Shown here one piece after another: positions 9,721 to 20,853 of a stretch of DNA of 64,000 nucleotides; position 1 is the stretch's first letter; each line of letters opens with the position of its first letter. The notes beneath the pieces are model-generated. The model worked only from the letters and a program-made list of their open reading frames with translations, had not been told where the DNA came from and did no database searches. This DNA comes from Oscarella lobularis. Taxonomy: Eukaryota > Porifera > Homoscleromorpha > Homosclerophorida > Oscarellidae. The stretch lies in NCBI RefSeq assembly GCF_947507565.1, contig NC_089193.1, positions 744,001 through 808,000 of the forward strand, read 5' to 3'. Position numbers and translations under genes: made by a program.

Positions 9721-10672
9721 ATACCAGTTTCACTTGTTCTGATCGCATAAACCGGTCTATACTACTAGCCTCGTTTATATGGCGCTACAACAGTGTCAAA
9801 AATCAATGGATTAGTGATCAGTTAACAGTGAACAGTGATTAGTGATTAGTGCAAAAAATGAACAGTTATTTGCGTATAAATGACATAGCTGTCTATGATT
9901 TTGTACCCACGCGCGGTACTTATTTGCGCTTGCGCGGTAAAAACGAATTTGACTATATGAGTTCAGGAAGTGCAGCTTTGTAAATGTTAATTTTTAATTA
10001 ATTAAGAAGAAGTGCGTTGTGTTTCAAGCATTTTTTGGCCCTCTATAAATAACCCACAGTCTAGTAAACTGCAGTTACCTAACCCTGGCCGTTCAATAGT
10101 GCAGACTGCTCAACCTGGCTGTACCGTTGAAAAAATAATGGCGGAGGCTAGGAAAAATTTTTTAGGGCGTTGCACGTCAGAGTAAGGGCGTGGTTTGTTT
10201 AATTATGTGTTTTTGACATCAAGCGTTTGTCGCTGAGAAGTCATTCAACACAAATTTACGTACGCAAAGTTATTTTACGCCCTGCTAGAACAAAGAGGCC
10301 CAAAAGACCGCCTATTTTGAAAAAGCTCATGATATTTTGAAAGTCCGGAAAAGGGAAGGTTGGCCAGTCTGCAACTGTGCGCTTCCATTGTTACTTAGGT
10401 AAACTTTATAGAAATAGTGAACTTTTTACCGCGCAAGCGCAAATAAGTACCGCGCGTGGGTACAAAATCATAGACAGCTATTTCATTTATACGCAAATAG
10501 CTGGTCATTTTTTTACTGATCACTGTTAACACATTGTTCACTAATCACTAATCACTGTTCCCTGGTAACTAATCACTAATCCATTGATTTTTGACACTGT
10601 TGTAGCGCCATATCAACGAGGCTAGTAGTATAGACCGGTTTATAGGATCAGAACAAGTGAAACTGGTATTGT

Positions 10673-11226
10673 AGAACGGTTTTTAGAAGCGGTTCGGGCA
10701 CGGTAAGTCGAATAAACCGGTTTTTAGAAGCAGGTCGGCTAAGGTTAGTCAAATAGACCGGTTTTTAGAAGCGGTTCGGGCACGTTAAGTCGAATAGACC
10801 GGTTTTTAGAAGCGGTTCGGCCAAGGTAAGTCAAATAGACCGGTTTTTAGAAGCGATTCGGGCACGGCAAGTCGAATAGACCGGTTTTTAGAAGCGGTTC
10901 GGCCAATGTAAGTCGAATAGACCGGTTTTTAGAAGCGGTTCGGCTAAGGTAAGTCAAATAGACCGGTTTTTAGAAGCGGTTCGGCCAATGTAAGTCGAAT
11001 AGACCGGTTTTTAGAAGCGGTTCGGCTAAGGTAAGTCAAATAGACCGGTTTTTAGAAGCGGTTCGGGCACGGTTAGTCGAATAGACCGGTTTTTAGAAGC
11101 GGTTCGGCCAATGCAAGTCGAATAGACCGGTTTTTAGAAGCGGTTCGGCCAATGTAAGTCGAATAGACCGGTTTTTGGAAGCGGTTCGGGCACGTAGACC
11201 GGTTTTTAGAAGCGGTTCGGGCACGG
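10673..11226 (-). repeat. Right 41-bp tandem array, inverted
   Basis: The same unit in reverse (accggtttttagaagcggtt). Variant order differs from the left arm, so the two arrays have changed independently by repeat gain or loss. Confidence 0.9.
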
Positions 11227-11283
11227 TAAGACTTTTGGCACGAATAACGCGTCATAAAAACGGCCGAGTACTGGCGAGTAGGC

Positions 11284-11602
11284 ATTTTTCGTGCAAGTTT
11301 TTGAGAATTATACGCGATTTCGGGGCTCAACGCGCATACGATCGCGATCGGCAAGCCCTAATCTGTGGTTTGACGAGCGATTTTTTTCGATTAGTGAATT
11401 CGGTCGCGAAATAAGGCCGTTTTTAGAAGGGTTAGGTCGTTTTTTCCTCGCCACTTCGTCGAAATCGTGCTGTATCTCACGAAATAGGCGACGAATCGAA
11501 AAAAATCGCTCATCAAACCACAGATTAGGGCTTTCCGATCGCGATCGTGTGCGCGATTGTGCCCGAAATCGCTTCGCATGAGAGAAATCTTGCACGAAAA
11601 AT
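11284..11602. repeat. Inverted repeat of about 115-bp arms
   Basis: Left arm begins atttttcgtgcaag and right arm ends cttgcacgaaaaat. The arms share the cctaatctgtggtttga block and a gatcgcgatcg core, with scattered mismatches and a loop of about 95 bp. It lies 27 bp beyond the large foldback. No clear TSD was found. Confidence 0.75.
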
Positions 11603-12338
11603 ACTTACATCGACTATTTTAGTCGCCATTGGCGATGACTGCTGCGGTCGACGCGAAACCGCCGCGGATTCGGCTTCGTCGCGAAGCGTTAGCGCGATGA
11701 AACAACGTAATGATTACGTAGCTAAAAGGCGTGACAAGTCTCTAAATTAGACAAGAGCCGCCTTCTCCTAGCAACAGTTGCTATGCCCCGAGGTACCGAT
11801 ATTACCACCTTAACATAGCGTTTTTTGAAACACCGACATGTGCGTGGGCGTGTTAGGCATTGTTGCATATTAAGCTTGAGCAAAAAAGCTCTTTTTTTAA
11901 CTTCAAAAACAATTTTTTTACTCCAGCAGCACTGCACGTCACTAAAAACAAGCGTTACCGTAAATTTAAATCGCTATTTTAAAGCAAAACGGGTAGCTGT
12001 TACGTCACAATCACGAGACATAACCGACGTCACATTGGGTCATTTTTTCATATTTAAAATGCTCCTCTACGTTAACCGTCTCTTTCATTGCGTCAAACGT
12101 TTGTCTAGCATTCACGCAAAGAATATTTTGGCAACGTTTCTGGTAAAATTTAGCTGAACGGGCACGCCAATGTTAATTTGACAGAGTCGCCTAAGCAGAC
12201 CTGACCGCATCCTATCGCGCTTGAATTGCAGCTGCATTCGTCTCCAAGTTGGTACGCTTATTCAGTTTATCGAGAAGACCCTAGTGTTTCATTTCTGATG
12301 CAGTTTGTTTGCTTTAAGATTCTTGATTGTTTTTGAGA
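11603..12338. other. Non-coding region, no gene seen
   Basis: Short open frames only. The leading part of the Tc1 element lies here, but its left terminal repeat is not recognisable. Confidence 0.5.
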
Positions 12339-13352
12339 ATGCCCCTAGGGAGGCAACTGAGCCCAAGTACGCGAGGCATGATTGAGGCACTACACGAAGA
12401 GGGCCAATCTTTACGCAAAATCGCTGATCGTTTCGGGCGATCAAAAACTGCCGTAGAGCAATGCGTAAAGAGACTAGCAAGCGGCAGTAGCGATTACGAA
12501 ACGAGGCCTGGACGAGGAAAAGCAACGATCGCAAGAGAGGACAATATCGTTAAGCGTATGGCAGTCTCAGATCGTCGAAAATCGTCCAGCCGCATCGATA
12601 CGGAAGTGAACGAACAGTTGGGAAAAGAAATATCGGGAAGAACTGTTCGTCGTCGCTTGCACCAACAAGGCATTGATGCCAGGCGCCCTCGCAAAAAGCC
12701 CGAGTTGACCAAACGACATCGACCACTGCGACTCAACTGGGCTGTCTCGCACCGTGATTGCGGTTCGGAGGAGTGGAAGTCGGTGCTCTTTAGCGACGAG
12801 TCAAAAGTCAGTATTGGAAGTGACGGGGTGATGTACGTATGGCGTCGCAAGGATGAGGAGTTTCTCCCTGAATGCTGCGATCGCGCCGTACAGCACCCAA
12901 TCAGTGTCAGGGTATGGGGGTCGATGTCGTGGAACGGAGTTGGTTCTCTGATTTGTCTGGACGAACGAGTGGACTCGGCTGCCTACCAGCGCATTCTTGA
13001 AGACCATATGCTTCAAGACGCCGACCATTTGATTGGAGACGAATTCGTGTTTTAACAGGACAACGCCCCAATCCACTCGTCTCGGTCAACTCGAGAATGG
13101 CTGCGGGAACATGATGTGACCATCTTGGATTGGCCGCCAAAATCTCCCGACGCCAATCCAATTGAGAACCTCTGGCAGCAGATAAAGACTGCTATCAACC
13201 GTAAACGTCCCACAACTGCAAACGAATTGTGGGAAGCAGCTGTTTAGACCTGGCGTGAGATACCGCTCGACAACATTAGAAAGTTGATCGAGAGCGTTCC
13301 AAGGCGGCTAGCTGCAATACGAACGGCTAAAGGGGGCAACACCCGTTACTGA
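12339..13352 (+). pseudogene. Tc1/mariner-type transposase with two in-frame stops
   Basis: A 338-codon frame from ATG 12339 to TGA 13350-13352, interrupted by TAA at 13053-13055 and TAG at 13245-13247, with no frameshift. The N-terminus has two helix-turn-helix segments (LRKIADRFGRSKTAV and SGRTVRRRLHQQG). The catalytic triad is visible: first Asp in LFSDESK, second in QDNAPIHS, Glu in DANPIENLW. I count 34 residues between the second Asp and the Glu, giving the DD34E signature of Tc1. The family cuts and pastes at TA sites. Two point stops in an otherwise full-length frame suggest fairly recent death. Confidence 0.93.
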
Positions 13353-13632
13353 CGCGTAAAGGAGATTGTGCTCTCAATAAAAATTTAAAAACCGGTTTTT
13401 CTAAAAGCCACTAAATTGTTTTAGAAGAGTCTACCCCTTTGCTAGCGCACATGCGTGGGAGTGGGCATGGTTGCTACATGAATGTTCTTTCGTAGAGTTT
13501 TCTATGCAAAAGAACATCTCCCTAAACGTAACAAGTACTATCTTTGTCAAATATTTAAACCACTTAACCTTGGTATTTTTAAGATAATTTTCTTAAAAAT
13601 TACGAAAGAAAGGGCTCACTAATAATCCTAAC

Positions 13633-13662
13633 TAAGTGTCCTTATAATTTTGGCCAATACTG
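13633..13662 (-). repeat. Right terminal inverted repeat of the Tc1 element
   Basis: The complement reads cagtattggccaaaattata, typical of Tc1-like termini, and it is followed by TA at 13663-13664. No matching left terminus was found upstream of the transposase, so the left end is lost or diverged. Confidence 0.7.
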
Positions 13663-13664
13663 TA

Positions 13665-14026
13665 CATACGTTCAGGAAACTGGTCGCACTGGTCGGGATG
13701 GGCTTCCCTCGCACGCATTCCTGCTAGTTAGGAGGAGGGCGACTCATGTGCAAAAGGAATGAAGACGTACGTCGCTCTGTCTTCTGATTCTTGCCGAAGG
13801 CATTATCTTCTGACACATTTTGATGGCTATGTGCACATCATCAAAGGACAGTGTCGTCGCTGCGACAACTGTCGCACCCGTTGCGTTATTGTACTGAATT
13901 ATGAGTAATACACTTATGCATTATACTCAGATAAATAATGACTGATGAGGGTCAACATCCGATGAATAATTTTTTGGCTACATCAAATAATCTGCTTTAA
14001 TTTTGTTAATTGATTTGTACTTACTT
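13665..14026. other. Spacer, no gene seen
   Basis: Could hold a further minus-strand exon of the neighbouring gene, because a donor-like site (gaaa|gtaagt on the minus strand) lies at about 14026, but nothing recognisable follows. Confidence 0.4.
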
Positions 14027-15702
14027 TCAGGAACATATTCTAGCAATCCGATCAGCTCCTTCACAGCGGATATCAAATCTTTTTAGAGACACTTGCCGCC
14101 CATGGCTACCAGAAGAAGAGACGACTCCATGACTGCTGTCGAACTGCTTCAGGAATAGATAAACGGTTTCAACTGCCTTCCCCATTCTTGTAAATGCTCC
14201 TTTTTGCTCTTTGCCTCTTTGCCAGCGCCATGCATTATTGACAAGCCGATTCAGATGCTCCATGTTCAAGTCGCATGCGATGTTATGCCCTGGGATCCCG
14301 CGTGGGTTCAAAAGCCGCGACCATAACACCTGATGAGCTAATCGGGGAGACAGGCTGTACTTAAATTTGATATATAACATATTTAGGGCTTCGATGAAGT
14401 AATTCGTCCTTCCCCGTAACTAAAAAATTTGAAGAAAATGCCGCAAACATCGATGCACTCTGCTACCGTTGCCTTCACGACTACTGTCAATAAACTCAAT
14501 ATACAGAAACCTAAGGTGAGTGTCTGACGCGTAATGCAGGGAAAAGTCATCAGCAGCCAACAACAAAACTACTCCTTCACCGACGAATTTGTCAACGATA
14601 GCTTTGGAAACCCATGCAAGTAAATCTGACGAAGAACAATAGTGTTCATGTACGCAGTCGAATGTGCCCAGTTTGAGTAGATTCATTGCAAAAGCAACGA
14701 CGAAACTAGAAACAACGAGGAGGAGAAAGTCTTCTCTTGCGTTGACGTCTTTCTTTGGACTATTCAAGATGTTACGCCTATGAAGCAGGTTTTTCAGTTA
14801 ATACATAGAGCCAGGATCCCCAGCTGACTTTTCGCCTAACAGTTCCTTCCAAAAAAACATAAGTTTGATCAGGTTAATTACACGGAAGCGGCTAATTTGT
14901 CTATTACCTCCAGCAAGCATAATTTTGGTGCCAATCTTCAGCGACAGGTACGAGACCGCCATGTGAGCTGGTCTCCTCCAAAGATAATTGGATGGAAGTT
15001 GTAATTCTGTACACTCACCGTTTAACCCGTTCAAATGAGAGTGTACTCTTCTTCAGTGTGAACGGTGTCCTCGTATTCGTGGATTAAATTCAGTATTGAT
15101 GTCATCTCTTCAATTTTATTATCGCTTTTGAATATAATACCTAATGGTACATACATTTTATTTAATGAGCTTATACACAACCTTAAAATTTTTCTTTTAG
15201 AGTGAGAGATTTTTGAGCCATTTCTCTGGAATACTGGTGGGGAACACTCCATGATACTGACGACTGTGCAAACTCAAATAAAGGTAGCTGCTTCTAAAGA
15301 ATTCGTGACACGTGAGTAGCAAGTTGGCCTTCACAATCATCATGTCATCCTGAGATGGCAGTGGAGACCGAGCTTTATCTGGCACGGGGATTGACGGCGG
15401 TGGCGGGCGATGTTCACTTAGTTTGCCTGTGTCAACTCGGTCGAGGAGCGCATAGTAGTGGAAGTAGTAGCCATTGCACTTGACGATCAAGTCGCATGTG
15501 TCTCGGCCTAACAATTTTGTCGATGTTGTCGCTTACAATCTTGAAGGTAGGACACGGCGGAATGAAATTCACGCGTAGATATGTTTGACAGCATTGACGC
15601 AATAGAGGAAGAGCGACTTATGTTGGACGAATTGACGGGCAGGCTGTCAGGTTCGTTATCTTCGTCGTTCCTCTCGTACCTCAGCGGAAAGAGGATTGCC
15701 AA
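14027..15702 (-). pseudogene. Broken DUF6589-like gene
   Basis: Minus-strand coding blocks separated by probable introns. The best preserved run (15034 to 14420) includes GDPGSMY, a TAA at 14798-14800, then LKNLLHRRN and DVNAREDFLLLVV. A second block (14380-14027) has SPRLAHQVLWSRLLNPRGIP, GHNIACDLNMEHLNRLV and SGSHGRQV. These match my memory of DUF6589 proteins, a multicopy family of unknown function in invertebrates and fungi. A one-base A insertion shifts the frame after VSLK near 14075; the continuation (DLISAVKELIG) is in another frame and ends at a good donor. Upstream blocks at 15197-15514 and 15508-15702 are open and likely earlier exons, but I cannot match them. Confidence 0.65.
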
Positions 15703-16959
15703 GTGCGTTTATCCGTCGACTAATAATGGGTTTTATAGAACCAACAACCACAGTTGTACGGGTGGAGCCCGTATAACGACGGAGGGAGGCTCTCTCAAAC
15801 GTGATCTTAGGGCCGGAAGTGTATGTCTGTCCGTCTGTCTGTATGTCTGTTCGTCACCCTCGGTATTGTGACGTAAATGAAAAACCCGTTTTTTTGTAAC
15901 GCGCATGCGCGACATAGGGCCCAAAACGGCGCCCCAAAAAAGGCGATTTTCGGCGCGGATAAAGCGTTTTTTCTTTCATAAACGGAAAAAATGCTTAGAA
16001 ACCCTTATTTCCATTTGATCTGTGCTATTTTCCGTGTTATAAATGCCCTGAGAAACCGAAACGAAAGTTTTGATTGTCATGCTCTGACGTCACAATCAAA
16101 AAGTATTCACTCATGTACAGTATGTGAGTGGGTATGTACGCGTGTACGGGTAACAGGAAATATAACCCGTACACATAGTTCCTCCTCAAATACAGAGCAC
16201 ATTATCAAATACAGTACGTCAGAAAAGCGCCTAATTAGGAAAACATTGCAATAATGCAAGTATTAACAGTACGTAGGTAGGACTAAGCTGTAGTAGCTAA
16301 CGCAATAATCACGTGAATATGTGACAAAATAAAAAATTCTGACGTCACAAAATGTTATGCACTCGCGTACGGTGGCGTACGGTAAGCGGTGGGAGGCTCT
16401 GCATGATGGCAACACGGTGAACACCGGGCCATCATTCTCCAGTTTATTTGGCAGTCGTAGAATAGTGTTTTTATATAATTTTTGTATTTTCTTAAGTTAT
16501 TTCGCATGAATTCCATTGTGTAGTTATATGTATTATCTTAGCGCGCGTTATAACAATCGCTTATTTACGTCATTGTCTTTTGCGCGAGTGATTGCTCGTT
16601 TTCGGGGCCGTTTCCCTTGTTTCTAATGTTCGAAAACGTGTTTGTGGCTTGGGATAAAGCGGTAAGTATCGTTTACGCTCCGTTTTTGGTGCGATTTTGT
16701 CGATCTCATCGATTTCTTTGTTCGATCGATATTTGTTGAAAGAAAGAGGGTGTAATTTTGTTTGTTTTTGTTTTAAGTTCATGTTTTATGTCGTTTCGCG
16801 TTTGATCGATTGTCAGATAAGTTTGAAATAAGCTGTTTTGTAGTTTTTTGGCTTTTTGTCATCGCTGTGGCTAGAGTCACGGTAAAGTAACTCACCGTAA
16901 CTGTAACAGGTAGCGCACGGTAACCGAGGGGAAGAAATCGTTTAGCGCACTATAGAGAA
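15703..16959. other. Non-coding region with short repeats
   Basis: No gene recognised. It contains a GTCT/GTAT microsatellite (about 15823-15852) and a small hairpin at 16142-16174 (gtgtacgggt paired with acccgtacac). Confidence 0.5.
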
Positions 16960-17335
16960 TGGACCTAACCTAGAGAGCTTAAAAAGCGTTTTTTTCATGT
17001 ACCTAACCCAACCCTAACCCTAAACCTTACTGGTATCGGTGGCGGCCCCGCTCCGGGCTTAACCGCCCCAATGAGCATAGGTCGCAGAGGGGGGCTTCGC
17101 CCCCCTGGAACCACCATGCTACGGGCGGTTAAGCCACAGTCGCGGGTGATCGTATATCGCCGTTTAGGTACAGAGAAAAAAAAGAAAGAAGAAAAAAAAA
17201 GAAAAAAACGATCACGCTTCGGGATTCGAACCCACGACCCGTCACGTGCCCCGTGGTTCATGCATCCCCAGCGCCCTGCTCGGCACCCCCCCCCCCCCCC
17301 TGCCCGTTGAGCTACCGCGACCACCTTGCGTAGGA
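16960..17335 (-). mobile_element. tRNA-derived SINE, copy 1
   Basis: Read on the minus strand, the head is tRNA-like with box A (tagctcaacgggc) and box B (gggttcgaatcccg), the internal promoter elements of RNA polymerase III. A G-run and a pyrimidine-rich stretch follow, then a GC-rich tail with a hairpin (gggggcgaagccccc) and telomere-like ccctaa copies. The same sequence occurs inside the MITE at 28809-29340, which proves it is repetitive. The outer ends are approximate because no TSD was found. Confidence 0.75.
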
Positions 17336-18138
17336 GGTGATATCACATGCTCTTAACTACAAAATTACCGTGACTCCAAGCCGTGAGACTTGAGTCACGG
17401 TACTAGACACAGCGTTTTGTCATTTTTTATTAGCGTGCGTAGCCTGGATTTCTTGCTTGTGATTTTTTTCATTATTTTCCGCAAATCGCGAGCTTGATTT
17501 CTGATTTAGGGTTATCTGAACGTAATGATTCCCGGAGAGCGTTCGGAACTAACCGGACACGCTCCCCCAGTGGGGGCGCCCGCTCAGCGTCGAGAAGAAT
17601 GCGGATTCCGACGTTACGGTGCGTTTTCTCTTGGATACGTGGCGAGAATCCATTTTGAATCAACGATTGGGAAGGCGTGGGAGCGAATTGAGGCGAGATT
17701 TCGATGAGTTTTCGGCGAAAAGAACGAATTCAGGAAATTTTCAGCGACGATTTGATAACGCTGACGACGTACGATGAGTTCCCGACGGAATACGACGATT
17801 TGCGGCGAGGAATTCGATGAATTTGATAGGAGAGTGATTTCGCTAACGATTCGCGACGAATTCGAGCGAAGAGAGCGTGTTTGCAAAGTCCTGAGCAGCG
17901 ATTCGATGGCGCTGAAGGCGATCGAAGAGTTTTCGACGAGATAGAAAGATTTGACGAAGATTTTCCCAGTTTCGGAGCAAAGGCGATTGAGGCGTACGAT
18001 GCGCAACGGATTTTGCGATTGCGACGAGAGGAGAAGACAAATTCGTTTGCGATTGGTGCGAACTGACGGCATGGTCTCGAGTTCGGCGAATTGAAACGAG
18101 ATTTTCGGCGCGACGAGGCGAAACGTAATGCGAACGGC
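17336..18138. other. Possible Penelope-type 5' region, unassigned
   Basis: On the minus strand, downstream of the ribozyme candidate, 17614-18072 is open for 152 codons and begins MPSVRTNRK. It lacks a recognisable domain. It could be the N-terminal part of a degraded Penelope-like element because of its position, but sequence alone does not show this. Confidence 0.3.
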
Positions 18139-18197
18139 TTTATTTCGCTTGGCGACCGGTTTCGAACGTCCTGTCCTTCGTCAGGCCACGAAATAAA
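18139..18197 (-). ncRNA. Hammerhead ribozyme candidate (Penelope-type)
   Basis: On the minus strand all conserved core parts occur in order. Stem I pairs tttatttcg with cgaaataaa and tggc with gcca across an internal loop. CUGACGA (18184-18178) begins the core. Stem II is GGAC/GUUC with a bulged A. GAAA (18163-18160) follows, then a minimal 2-bp stem III (AC-CG-GU) and the GUC cleavage triplet. Predicted cleavage falls between 18154 and 18153. Very short stem III is characteristic of hammerheads in Penelope-like retroelements, where self-cleavage processes tandem transcripts. A Penelope-type RT relic lies 3.5 kb away, but on the other strand. Confidence 0.72.
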
Positions 18198-19138
18198 CCG
18201 TAGGGAGAAAAGAAAAGAGATAGGAAAAGGGATGCATAGAAAAAAGAGAATGTTCTAAGAAGATGGCGGCCCTTATAAGAGCACGCGGTAGGGCGGAGAC
18301 TGCAGGAAAGTTCTAGAACTGACCATATAAGACTAATAAGGCGGAGTTGATAACGAACGACGTATCGAAGGTAAATATAGACGCTCGCGGTGACGTGAAG
18401 TAGATACAAATAAGAAATGACGATTATCTGACACATATATCGAAGTGCGCATATTGCTGCGCAGGGCGTGACGCATTTCCGGCTAAAGAATCTTGTGTGC
18501 GTTACGAAGTCTTCGGAAACGTTCCGAAACGACGATTTCGAGCGAAGAAAGGTGATAACGAAGCCAAAATGAGTAAGATAATGATGAGAATGCTTCGATT
18601 CTTCATTTAGGATTCAGCGAAACGCTGAAATTGACGAAAATTGCGAAAGACGTTACGAGCGAGTGATCCGCGGCGATCCAAAGACAACGAAACGGTAAAT
18701 TACGTCTCAAGGTGTAGTAACAGTTACGAATAGGTGGAACGAGTTCGTGTTGACACTCTCGAACAACGAGAACTCAGAGAAACAACGTGAATAAGCAACG
18801 GAAGCGAACTCGCAACGAGATAGCTGTCTTCGGCGTGACCACGACGTTTTCCAAAGCAATATCGACGACGACGGACGTTTGCCAGTCGCGTAAAGATAGA
18901 GGAGATGAAGACGATAAAAAACGATGTGATTTCCTTTGTTACATTGCGGTTTCCCCTTGATTCGCGGACGACTCCACGCCTGAAGCATCTACAATACAAC
19001 TTTAGCTGGGATTTCCTCTATTTATTTTACCTCTTTCGTTACTGAATCGACGTAAGTGCCTGTGTACTCGAAGCCGTCGTGAAGACAGGCGCCGTACGGG
19101 CCTACGGAGCCAGCCACGAGATTAAGACGACAGAGCCC
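18198..19138. other. Non-coding region, no gene seen
   Basis: A/G-rich start then mixed sequence. Minus-strand frames of about 90 codons exist without recognisable features. Confidence 0.4.
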
Positions 19139-20007
19139 ATGCAATGCCTTCCTGATGCCAAAAATGTATGCACGCGACCTTGGCTCAAAAAATTTGAACG
19201 CGCAATTAACCCAATGAATGTTAGAAGGAGGAGAAGGAGGAGAAAAAGAAAAGATTTGACAGTCAATTACGAACGTATAAGTCGCAGTAAAACACGTCTC
19301 CAATTAACGGAAAGGAGACTTCTAACTGCGTAATATTCATTCTTCCCACCAACCATGGATAGAACGTCTGTCACCGTTTTCAGGTCTCGATTTTTCCGTC
19401 TGTTAATTAAAGAGAAAATTGGCGTACTACATTAGTAAGTGTTTACTTCGCTTCGATAGCCGCCATAAAGCATTCTATCAATTTCTCTTTTTCTTCATTC
19501 GCTTGATCGACGCGGGAAGCTTCCAATGGTATTTCTGCCGAAACGAATTCTTATAACTCTAAGGAATGAAAGTTAGAAGAAGAAGAATGATATAGTTAAG
19601 AAATTGAGAACGTGTTATGAAAGAGACTTATTAACTCGTGTCTGCAAGCAAACCATACCTTTCGCCGCCTTTTTGCAAAATTCTTTCACTGCAAAAAAGA
19701 AAAAAGTTATATTTAAAGGTAAACTCGTCGTACTTAAATTCCGCGCTGATCTCTTTCAAGGGTCAGGAGCCAGCAGATGATATTCTACCTCCTAATAGTA
19801 GGTGTTGCTTTTAAGATGTTTTAAATGTAATAAACACGCGAAAATCACTTTGAGTCAATGTTCTTTTATCATTAAGTTAACAACATTTTTGTACGCTGAA
19901 GCTGATAATTAGAGATCAGGTAAAAGTCCTCATTGCGTTTTTATTTTTGGTGAAGTTTTTGTTCCCGTGCAAGCCGGGCAAGAGCAGACATCTACCTCAA
20001 ATTTTTC
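19139..20007 (+). repeat. 0.87-kb direct repeat, copy A
   Basis: Nearly identical to 20854-21737, beginning at atgcaatgccttcctgatg and ending at ctacctcaaatttttc. Each copy starts with a short open frame (MQCLPDAKNVC, then a basic RRRRRRRKRK run). The rest is AT-rich and non-coding. It may be a repeat element of unknown family or a local duplication. Confidence 0.85.
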
Positions 20008-20143
20008 CCTTTGACTTTTGAAGAAATACTTTTAAAATCTCTCTTTCAACGTCGCTTTCGTCCCACGTCGTTTCGAAATGGACAAGGTTGACATTAAAGC
20101 CTATTCGATATAACTTCTGTTGTTTAGAGGTACACGATCGGCG

Positions 20144-20521
20144 TTAGGCGATGGCATAAGAACGACGACTCTCTTGAACAAGTTCCTTGACAATGAGTCG
20201 GCCTTCTTTAATTAAGAGATTAGCGGCTTTTTCTTTTCCCTTTCTAACGCGACGCTTCAGAGTCGACGCCGCGCTTGCGTGACCGCGCCAGACGGCCGCA
20301 AGTTCAGCTTCAGTTTATTCGTACCTTAATCGTGGCTCATCACTTTCCTGCAACGGAGTCGACATGCGGTCACGACTAGAATCCGTTCTTGATGGCGTAG
20401 ACACCATTTCGTGAAAGCGAGGATGGTTCAAGGTGGCGTGAACGATACGATCAGGGTCAACGCCACCATCGCGCGACATTACTAGCCCTTCAAACGGAAC
20501 GAAAGGCATTAGTATCAGCAA
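20144..20521 (-). pseudogene. Unknown minus-strand coding relic with one stop
   Basis: A single frame of 126 codons runs from 20521 to a TAA at 20144-20146, interrupted once by TAA near 20310. Before the stop it reads MPFVPFEGLVMSRDGG; after it AELAAVWRGHASAASTLKR and then KEGRLIVKELVQESRR. The residue pattern is protein-like on both sides of the stop. Family unknown. It lies between the two copies of the direct repeat. Confidence 0.4.
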
Positions 20522-20689
20522 AAAAATGTGTATGTCGACACTTAGAGTGATTCTCTACCAAGAAAGATAGCAGCGATGAAGAATGCCACGTCAGCATGCA
20601 GTTTGCGCATGCAAAAACACTTTTCCGGAATTATAAACAATTCACAAAAACGGCTTTTTCTCAAATTGATTTTCTACAAGGTTGCTTTT

Positions 20690-20853
20690 GTTATTCAGGA
20701 AGCCTTTATTGTATAAAAGGATGCATTTATTTCTTACCAAGATGCCTTTATTTACTACAAAAATGCCTTTATTATGTAAAAAGATTCTTTTATTTACTAC
20801 AAAGATGCCTTTATTTACTACTAAGGTGCCTTTATTTCCTAAGATGCCTTAGT
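20690..20853 (+). repeat. Minisatellite, unit about 24 bp
   Basis: Repeats of gatgcctttatttactacaa with variations, about seven copies, ending exactly where copy B of the direct repeat begins. Confidence 0.75.

Larger units (their letters stand above)
9185..11256. mobile_element. Large foldback-type element with tandem-repeat arms
   Basis: A 2072-bp inverted-repeat structure. The ends tatgacgcgttattcg (left) and its complement (right) are perfect and flanked by the same 6 bp, aaaacg (9179-9184 and 11257-11262), a probable TSD. Each arm has a unique outer part, a long array of 41-bp repeats and a unique inner part (reaching about 9950 and 10425). The middle (about 9951-10424) has no gene. Long modular arms around a short loop define foldback elements. 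It encodes nothing, so it would need a transposase in trans; the family is not assignable. Confidence 0.85.

Noticed and set aside
9215-11226. Regular 41-bp repeats looked like a CRISPR array
   Set aside because: The sequence between repeats is not unique spacer but part of the repeating unit, the arrays are inverted copies inside a transposon with a TSD, and the genome is eukaryotic.
13930-13975. A second hammerhead-like core (ctgatgag near 13940)
   Set aside because: No GAAA box or closing stems at the right spacing; only the core heptamer is present.
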